Source: JABCPE02 sp963530615 (lineage in GTDB: Bacteria; Bacteroidota; Bacteroidia; Flavobacteriales; Weeksellaceae). Taken from it: a stretch of 8,403 nt of DNA. The DNA lies in the NCBI GenBank assembly GCA_963530615.1, contig CAUSDX010000024.1:1-8403 (forward strand). Direction: 5' to 3'. A program made the translations under genes and the position numbers. The notes beneath the pieces were generated by a model. The model saw only the letters and a program-made list of their open reading frames with translations. It was not told the origin of the DNA and did not search any database. Each line of letters starts with the position of its first letter. Within the stretch, counting starts at the first letter, position 1. This document shows positions 5,336-8,403 of this stretch, one piece after another.

Positions 5336-7474
5336 ATGAGAAAACTATTTTTATTATTTTCATTTGCTTTGAGTTTTATACAAGTAAAGGCAGATGAAGG
5401 GATGTGGCTCATGATGCTTATCAAGCGTCTAAATGGCGTAGATATGCAAAAAGAGGGGCTGAAACTGACCCCCGAAGAAATCTATGCAGTAAATAATTCA
5501 AGCTTAAAAGATGCCATTGTAAGTTTTGGTGGTTTTTGTACAGGAGAGATTGTATCCAAAGAAGGTCTTATCTTTACGAATCACCATTGCGGATATGGTT
5601 CCATTGCAGCACTCTCCACGCCAGAGAAAGACCATTTGACGAATGGTTTCTGGGCAATGAATAAGAAAGAAGAACTCCATGCAAAAGATCTTTATGTAAG
5701 ATTCTTGGTAAGAATGGGAGATGCTACCGAAAGAATCAATGCTAAACTTAATAATAATATGTCTGCTGCACAAAGACAGACTGTTATTAATAAGGAATTT
5801 AAGGCTATTGAGGCTGAAAATAACGAAAACGGAAAATATACCGTAGTTACAAAATCTTTCTTCAATGGTAATGAGTTTTACTACTTCGTTTACCAAGATT
5901 ATAGAGATGTAAGATTAGTAGGAACTCCGACAAGTTCTATTGGGAAATTCGGTGGAGATACGGATAATTGGGAGTGGCCAAGACACACGGGAGATTTCGC
6001 TGTATTTAGAGTGTATGGAGATGCTCAGGGAAATCCTGCGGAGTATTCTGTAAATAATACTCCTCTAAAACCTAAACATCACTTGCCTGTTTCCCTAAAA
6101 GGTATTCAGCCGAATGATTTTACAATGATAGTAGGTTACCCTGGTAGAACGAATAGATACCTAACTTCTTACGGAATTGAGCAATTGATTACCAAAGATT
6201 ATCCAGCATGGGTAGACGCTTCCAAAGTAGCAATGGATGCAATGAAACCACATATGGATAAAAACCAAGAAATTAAACTGAATTATGCAAGTTCATATTC
6301 TAGTACTGCAAACTATTGGAAAAATAGAGCGGGGACTATCGAGTCTGTGATTAATAATAAGGTTATTGATTCTAAAAAAGAACTAGAAAAGGTATTTCAA
6401 GCGTGGGCAGAAAAGCCAGAAAACAAAGATACCTATGAGCATGTGCTTCATCACATAAAAGATTATTATGCTAAAACTAACGAGAGAAATGTAGAGCTTA
6501 ACTATTTAAGATTATTCTCTAGAAGGTCTGCTTATGCTACGAAACCCTATGTTTTAGGAGAAAAATTAAAAGCTTTCTCTTCTCAAGATGCTAATGGACA
6601 AGCTGCAATGAGAGCAAAATTAGAAGCAGAGGTAGAAAATGAGTATGATGGATTTCATCAAGCAGTAGAAATAGATTTATTGAAAGATTTATTGAAAGTT
6701 TATCAAGCAAAAGTAGATGCTCGCTATCAATTGCCAGTGATTAAATATACTAAAATAGAACATCTAGTACAAATGGCTGCTCAGTCAATCTTTGCAAATA
6801 AAGAAAGTGTTTTGGCTTTCATTAATAATCCTAATAAAGAGAAATTAGAAGCTGACCCGCTTTATAAATTTTCTGCTATGGTGATAGAAGAAGCACATTT
6901 GACTGCGTCTAAATATGCTCAAGATGATGAAAATTTTGAGAAAAACACTAGACTATTCATAGACGGGCTTAGAAAATCTCACCCAGAGAAAAAATTCTAT
7001 CCTGATGCGAATAGCACAATGAGATTAACTTACGGAAAGGTAGGAACACTCCCTGTAAGAAAAGACAGAAACTACCACGGAATTAAAGCAAAAGATAATT
7101 ACTATACTGACTTAAAAGGTATGATTGCAAAATACATCAAAGATGATGAAGAGTTTGACCTACCACAAAGACTTTTTGAGCTTTATAAAAAGAAAGATTA
7201 CGGACAATATAAAGATAAAAAAGGTTATTTACCTGTAAATTTCTTGTCTGATAATGATATTACAGGTGGTAACTCTGGTTCTCCTATCCTTAATGCAGAA
7301 GGGCATCTTATTGGTCTTGCATTTGATGGGAATAGTGAGGCGTTGAGTGGTGATATCATCTTTGAGCCAGGTCTGCAAAAAACTATCAATGTAGATGCGC
7401 GTTTCGTACTTTGGATTATTGATAAATATGCAGGAGCAAAACATTTGATTGATGAAATGACAATTGTTAAATAA
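5336..7474 (+). CDS. dpp7: Family S46 dipeptidyl-peptidase, DPP7-type
   Basis: This 712-aa protein is full length for S46 peptidases, which remove dipeptides from the N-terminus of peptides in the periplasm and feed amino acids to protein-degrading Bacteroidota. A signal peptide (MRKLFLLFSFALSFIQVKA, cut before Asp20) is present. The trypsin-like triad is intact: His84 in TNHHC, Asp220 in RHTGD, and Ser647 in GGNSGSP. The helical cap domain spans roughly 275-570. Substrate preference in this family depends on the residue 18 after the catalytic Ser: Arg673 in Porphyromonas gingivalis DPP11 (Asp/Glu at P1), Gly in DPP7 (hydrophobic P1). Here it is Gly665 (FDGNSEALSGD), so DPP7-type is the better call. 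There is no T9SS tail, which fits a periplasmic place. The gene stands alone: divergent from the T9SS operon and closed by the terminator at 7512-7543. The ATG is set by the signal peptide. The exact specificity is inferred. Confidence 0.93.
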   Translation: MRKLFLLFSFALSFIQVKADEGMWLMMLIKRLNGVDMQKEGLKLTPEEIYAVNNSSLKDAIVSFGGFCTGEIVSKEGLIFTNHHCGYGSIAALSTPEKDHLTNGFWAMNKKEELHAKDLYVRFLVRMGDATERINAKLNNNMSAAQRQTVINKEFKAIEAENNENGKYTVVTKSFFNGNEFYYFVYQDYRDVRLVGTPTSSIGKFGGDTDNWEWPRHTGDFAVFRVYGDAQGNPAEYSVNNTPLKPKHHLPVSLKGIQPNDFTMIVGYPGRTNRYLTSYGIEQLITKDYPAWVDASKVAMDAMKPHMDKNQEIKLNYASSYSSTANYWKNRAGTIESVINNKVIDSKKELEKVFQAWAEKPENKDTYEHVLHHIKDYYAKTNERNVELNYLRLFSRRSAYATKPYVLGEKLKAFSSQDANGQAAMRAKLEAEVENEYDGFHQAVEIDLLKDLLKVYQAKVDARYQLPVIKYTKIEHLVQMAAQSIFANKESVLAFINNPNKEKLEADPLYKFSAMVIEEAHLTASKYAQDDENFEKNTRLFIDGLRKSHPEKKFYPDANSTMRLTYGKVGTLPVRKDRNYHGIKAKDNYYTDLKGMIAKYIKDDEEFDLPQRLFELYKKKDYGQYKDKKGYLPVNFLSDNDITGGNSGSPILNAEGHLIGLAFDGNSEALSGDIIFEPGLQKTINVDARFVLWIIDKYAGAKHLIDEMTIVK

Positions 7475-7511
7475 TCACACTATTAATATAATTAACTATA
7501 ATGTTCATTAG

Positions 7512-7543
7512 AAAATCCACAAGTTATCTTGTGGATTTTTTTT
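7512..7543 (+). terminator. Rho-independent terminator of the S46 peptidase gene
   Basis: AAAATCCACAAG (7512-7523) pairs perfectly with 7528-7539 around the loop TTAT, and a run of T continues to 7543. It begins 37 nt after the stop codon and isolates this gene from the next. Confidence 0.9.
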
Positions 7544-7572
7544 GATATCCTGATGAAAAAAGAGAAAATGAT

Positions 7573-7580
7573 TATTTTTG
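7573..7580 (+). promoter_or_regulatory. -7 promoter box of the YkgJ-type gene
   Basis: TATTTTTG fits TAnnTTTG exactly and is followed by CA, as in the tRNA and T9SS promoters of this window. Transcription should start near 7584-7586. This lies after the TTG at 7578, so that codon cannot start the protein. No clear -33 TTTG is present at the right distance; CTG at 7550-7552 is the nearest match. Confidence 0.65.
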
Positions 7581-7598
7581 CAATTTATTTTACATCAA

Positions 7599-8087
7599 GT
7601 GGATTTAGATTATTATAAAAAACAAGCCCAAACCAAACAAAAAGAGCATAGAAAATTCTTAGATGGAATAAAAAAGAAACCACCAAAGAATTTAGATTAT
7701 TTGGTGCAAGATACTCATGAAGAAGTCTTTGAGGAAGTCAATTGTTTGGAGTGTGCTAACTGCTGTAAAACCACAGGACCGCTCTATACAGAGAAGGATA
7801 TTGATAGAATTGCCAAGCATCTGCGAATGAAACCCGCTGATTTTGAACAAAAATTTCTCCGTGTAGATGAGGATAATGACAAGGTCTTGCAAAATCTCCC
7901 TTGTTTTTTTCTTAATGAGGATAATACTTGCTCTATTTATGAGGTACGACCGAAAGCTTGTAAGGAATATCCTCATACTGACCGTAAAAAAATCTATCAA
8001 ATCAATCATCTGACTATTAAAAATACTCTGATATGTCCTGCTGCCTATATTTTTGTAGAAAAAATGATGAAGAGAGTAGGGAAGTGA
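7599..8087 (+). CDS. YkgJ-family cysteine cluster protein (putative zinc/iron-chelating)
   Basis: From a GTG at 7599 this gives a 162-aa soluble protein. It carries the family pattern (Pfam PF03692 type) CLECANCC (Cys49, 52, 55, 56), then CFFLNEDNTCSIYEVRPKAC (Cys102, 111, 121) with the following YPH, and Cys146 in ICPAAY. These eight Cys are thought to bind a zinc ion or an iron-sulfur cluster; the biological role of the family is not settled. No signal peptide or membrane segment is visible, so it is probably cytoplasmic. The frame is open back to a TTG at 7578, but that codon is part of the -7 box, and the first in-frame Met lies far inside the domain, so GTG is the best start (MDLDYYKKQ). 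The GTG would lie about 14 nt into the mRNA. The gene has its own promoter and terminator and appears to be transcribed alone. Confidence 0.88.
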   Translation: MDLDYYKKQAQTKQKEHRKFLDGIKKKPPKNLDYLVQDTHEEVFEEVNCLECANCCKTTGPLYTEKDIDRIAKHLRMKPADFEQKFLRVDEDNDKVLQNLPCFFLNEDNTCSIYEVRPKACKEYPHTDRKKIYQINHLTIKNTLICPAAYIFVEKMMKRVGK

Positions 8088-8106
8088 TAGCATTTAAAAT
8101 ATATTG

Positions 8107-8134
8107 TGCCTTAATGATTATTAAGGCATTTTAT
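8107..8134 (+). terminator. Rho-independent terminator of the YkgJ-type gene
   Basis: TGCCTTAAT (8107-8115) pairs exactly with ATTAAGGCA (8120-8128) around a 4-nt loop, followed by a T-rich stretch. It starts 19 nt after the stop codon. Confidence 0.85.
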
Positions 8135-8222
8135 TTATAATATTTTTATTGTGTTTATATAAATTTTTTCTTTTGAATATCAGTTATTTGTTGTTTTACG
8201 GTTAATAAAATTATAAAAAACT

Positions 8223-8253
8223 TTTGAGTATAATGAAATAAGTTGTATTTTTG
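8223..8253 (+). promoter_or_regulatory. Strong promoter pointing out of the window
   Basis: TTTG (8223-8226), 19 nt, then TATTTTTG (8246-8253) followed by CA form a full consensus Bacteroidota promoter. The predicted transcript starts near 8258 and runs beyond the window edge without an evident coding region in the first 145 nt. Confidence 0.8.
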
Positions 8254-8377
8254 CACTCGCAATCAAGATTTGTTGGTTATAGAGCAGGAGATGAGTGATT
8301 TGAGTTTGATGGTTAGAAATATTTTCGGGAGGATTTTTTAAGTGAAATAAAAAAATAAAAAAAACTTTGAAAAATAT

Positions 8378-8403
8378 TTTGTCAGAATAAAAATTATTTA
8401 TAC
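8378..8403 (+). promoter_or_regulatory. Possible second, downstream promoter cut by the window edge
   Basis: TTTG (8378-8381) is followed by 19 nt and then TAC at 8401-8403, exactly where a -7 box TAnnTTTG would begin. The box would be completed if the next bases are nTTTG. A second upstream TTTG at 8366-8369 is also present. The call depends on sequence outside the window. Confidence 0.35.

Larger units (their letters stand above)
8135..8403. other. Gene-free leader region with tandem promoters
   Basis: No coding region is supported here. The stretch is AT-rich, with a more GC-containing island at about 8253-8330. It contains one clear promoter and half of a probable second, both pointing right. 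A 16-codon ORF (8291-8341) is present but has no support beyond its start and stop. The layout, tandem strong promoters and a long untranslated leader, resembles what lies before rRNA or tRNA operons in flavobacteria. The target gene is outside the window. Confidence 0.6.

Noticed and set aside
5504..5896. A 130-codon open frame on the - strand inside the S46 peptidase gene, and similar frames opposite the other genes
   Set aside because: The overlapping + strand gene has intact catalytic motifs and a signal peptide; the antisense frames have no recognisable domain, promoter or partner.
8291..8341. A 16-codon ORF (MSDLSLMVRNIFGRIF) preceded directly by AGGAG, a possible leader peptide
   Set aside because: AGGAG touches the ATG with no spacing, flavobacteria rarely use Shine-Dalgarno sites, and there are no regulatory codon runs or attenuator hairpin after it.
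1..8403. CRISPR array or insertion sequence
   Set aside because: No regularly spaced repeats, transposase motifs or paired terminal inverted repeats were seen on either strand.

Overview
The window looks like chromosomal DNA of a flavobacterium, most likely of the Chryseobacterium/Riemerella/Elizabethkingia group (Weeksellaceae). The evidence is low G+C, promoters of the Bacteroidota type (TAnnTTTG at -7 with TTTG about 20 bases upstream), no clear Shine-Dalgarno sites, a tRNA gene without an encoded CCA, a surface protein with a type IX secretion (T9SS) type A sorting tail, and a family S46 dipeptidyl-peptidase. The genus is inferred, not proven.

Layout. Positions 1-1100 are an accessory-looking patch: the 3' end of an unrecognised gene on the + strand, then on the - strand a lipoprotein gene and, 3 nt upstream of it, a short ORF carrying the H-x4-S-x-G-C signature of Tlde1/L,D-transpeptidase-like toxins. 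This reads as a decayed or orphan toxin module followed by its probable immunity gene. It lies against the 3' side of a tRNA-Met(CAT) gene (1182-1255, - strand), separated from it by a 17-bp perfect terminator hairpin. Positions 1300-5062 hold three - strand genes. A 707-aa T9SS cargo protein and, 10 nt downstream, a 96-aa membrane-anchored protein resembling the PID-CTERM class form one unit with its own promoter and terminator. Next comes a secreted TlpA-like thioredoxin protein whose -7 box sits directly before its ATG. Divergent from these on the + strand is a 712-aa S46 dipeptidyl-peptidase (5336-7474), judged DPP7-type from a glycine at the specificity position. It ends at a strong terminator. 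A YkgJ-type cysteine-cluster gene follows, with a promoter that rules out the longest reading frame as the true protein. The last 270 bases hold no gene, but they hold a near-perfect promoter and the apparent first half of another, pointing out of the window to a strongly expressed transcript, possibly a stable-RNA operon.

How it fits together. The T9SS protein, the S46 peptidase and the thioredoxin-like protein all act in the cell envelope, consistent with a protein-degrading lifestyle, but nothing shows that they form one pathway. The part most worth follow-up is the tRNA-adjacent toxin/immunity remnant. The T9SS protein plus PID-CTERM-like pair and the probably leaderless thioredoxin transcript come next.
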